A stretch of 5,743 bases of DNA. It comes from Roseitalea sp964606055 (GTDB lineage Bacteria; Pseudomonadota; Alphaproteobacteria; Rhizobiales; Rhizobiaceae). The DNA is taken from assembly GCA_964606055.1 (NCBI GenBank), contig CAZSFA010000173.1, forward strand, positions 1 to 5,743, written 5' to 3'. The translations under genes and the position numbers were made by a program. Each line of letters starts with the position of its first letter. Position 1 is the first letter of the stretch. This document shows, piece by piece, positions 4,896 through 5,743 of the stretch. Below the pieces are notes generated by a model that saw nothing but the letters and a program-made list of their open reading frames with translations, was not told the DNA's origin and searched no databases.

Positions 4896-5743
4896 ATGAA
4901 CGTGGCCGTCGAGACGGACCATATCGGGTTGGAACAGGCACGCGGTCAGCCTGGCATGGCCGCCGACGCCCGCCGCGCCTCGCCAACGCTTGCCGGTGTG
5001 AAGCGTCTGTTCGGCCGCCACCTGTTCTCGTCGATCACCCGCCGGATCCTGATCCTCAACCTGGCCGCGCTCGGGCTGTTGATGTCCGGCATCCTGTACC
5101 TGAACCAGTTCCGCGACGGGCTGATCGACGCGCGCGTCGAAAGCATGATGACACAGGGCGAGATCATCGCCGGCGCGATCGCCGCCTCGGCCAGCGTCGA
5201 GACCGACGCCATTTTGATCGATCCCGACAAGCTGCTCGAACTGCAGGCCGGCGAAAGCATCGTGCCCTCGGTGGACGGGTTCGACAGTCTCGACTTCCCG
5301 ATCAACCCCGAACGGGTCGCGCCGGTGTTGCGCCGGCTGATCTCGCCCACCCAGGTCCGCGCCCGCATCTATGATCCGGACGGCAATCTGATCCTCGACA
5401 GCCGGCATCTTTATTCGCGCGGCCAGATCCTGCGCTATGAGCTGGAGCCGCTGGGCGCGCCCGACACGACGCTGATCGAGGACTGGGGCAACCGCATCAA
5501 CCGCTTCTTCCGCCGCAGCGACCTGCCGCTCTACCGCGAACAGCCCGGCGGCACCGGCATCGCCTATCCCGAGGTGATGGGCGCGCTGGCCGGCAATCGT
5601 CGCCAGATCGCGCGCATTTCCGAACAGGGCGAGATGATCGTCTCGGTCGCGGTTCCGGTGCAGCGCTTCCGCGCTGTCCTGGGCGTCTTGCAACTGTCGA
5701 CCGAGGGCGACGACATCGACCAGATCGTCCGCGCCGAGCGCTT
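4896..5743 (+). CDS. chvG: Sensor histidine kinase ChvG (ExoS), N-terminal half, cut by window edge
   Basis: The first 282 residues of an inner-membrane sensor kinase that is about 590-600 residues in relatives; the HAMP, histidine and ATPase domains lie beyond the window. A basic cytoplasmic N-terminus ending in SSITRR (45-50) leads into the first transmembrane segment, about 51-69. The periplasmic sensor domain follows, with GLIDARVESMMTQGEIIAGAI (75-95), LLELQAGESI (113-122), DFPINPERVAPVLRRLISPT (133-152), LILDSRHLYSRGQ (165-177) and VSVAVPVQRFRAVLGVLQLST (249-269), all closely matching remembered rhizobial ChvG. The second transmembrane segment should begin just past the edge. ChvG autophosphorylates and passes phosphate to ChvI; in known species the periplasmic inhibitor ExoR binds it and acid releases it. 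I give ATG 4896, but GTG 4902 in the same frame has better spacing from GGGGG (seven bases), so the true start may be two codons later. Confidence 0.94.
   Translation, partial: MNVAVETDHIGLEQARGQPGMAADARRASPTLAGVKRLFGRHLFSSITRRILILNLAALGLLMSGILYLNQFRDGLIDARVESMMTQGEIIAGAIAASASVETDAILIDPDKLLELQAGESIVPSVDGFDSLDFPINPERVAPVLRRLISPTQVRARIYDPDGNLILDSRHLYSRGQILRYELEPLGAPDTTLIEDWGNRINRFFRRSDLPLYREQPGGTGIAYPEVMGALAGNRRQIARISEQGEMIVSVAVPVQRFRAVLGVLQLSTEGDDIDQIVRAER

Noticed and set aside
4767..5693. A 308-codon open frame on the minus strand
   Set aside because: It is antisense to the end of chvI and to chvG. Its His/Asp/Gln/Arg-rich product is the usual reverse-frame artefact of such coding sequence.

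Overview
The window looks like a piece of a GC-rich alphaproteobacterial chromosome, most likely from the order Hyphomicrobiales (Rhizobiales). The main reason is the divergent arrangement of pckA and the chvI-chvG two-component pair, which is characteristic of rhizobia and relatives, together with very close matches to remembered rhizobial ChvI and ChvG sequences. The genus cannot be fixed from this sequence.

Layout. Positions 1-3781 carry four genes on the minus strand, read right to left: pckA (ATP-type phosphoenolpyruvate carboxykinase), an iodotyrosine-deiodinase-like flavoprotein of the nitroreductase superfamily, arfB (peptidyl-tRNA hydrolase that rescues stalled ribosomes), and a complex I NDUFA9-type NAD(P)-binding protein whose C-terminus runs off the left edge. 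The gaps between them are 57, 13 and 129 bases. Positions 3782-4135 are an intergenic region with an AT-rich core, several small inverted and direct repeats, and the divergent promoters. Positions 4136-5743 carry chvI (response regulator) and the first half of chvG (membrane sensor kinase) on the plus strand; chvG runs off the right edge.

How the parts relate. ChvG senses the envelope or environment (acid and host-associated conditions in known rhizobia and Agrobacterium) and phosphorylates ChvI, which controls transcription. pckA supplies the first gluconeogenic step needed for growth on C4-dicarboxylates, and its placement opposite chvI fits the known regulatory link in relatives. arfB and the NDUFA9-like gene are housekeeping functions.

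Most notable. No new multi-gene system, mobile element, CRISPR array, tRNA or rRNA is visible. The best leads are: (1) the gene at 1421-2113, which would normally be called a generic nitroreductase but keeps all the substrate- and flavin-contacting residues of animal iodotyrosine deiodinase; (2) a perfect 12-bp inverted repeat just before its start codon that overlaps its ribosome binding site; and (3) repeated motifs in the pckA/chvI intergenic region that could be regulator sites.
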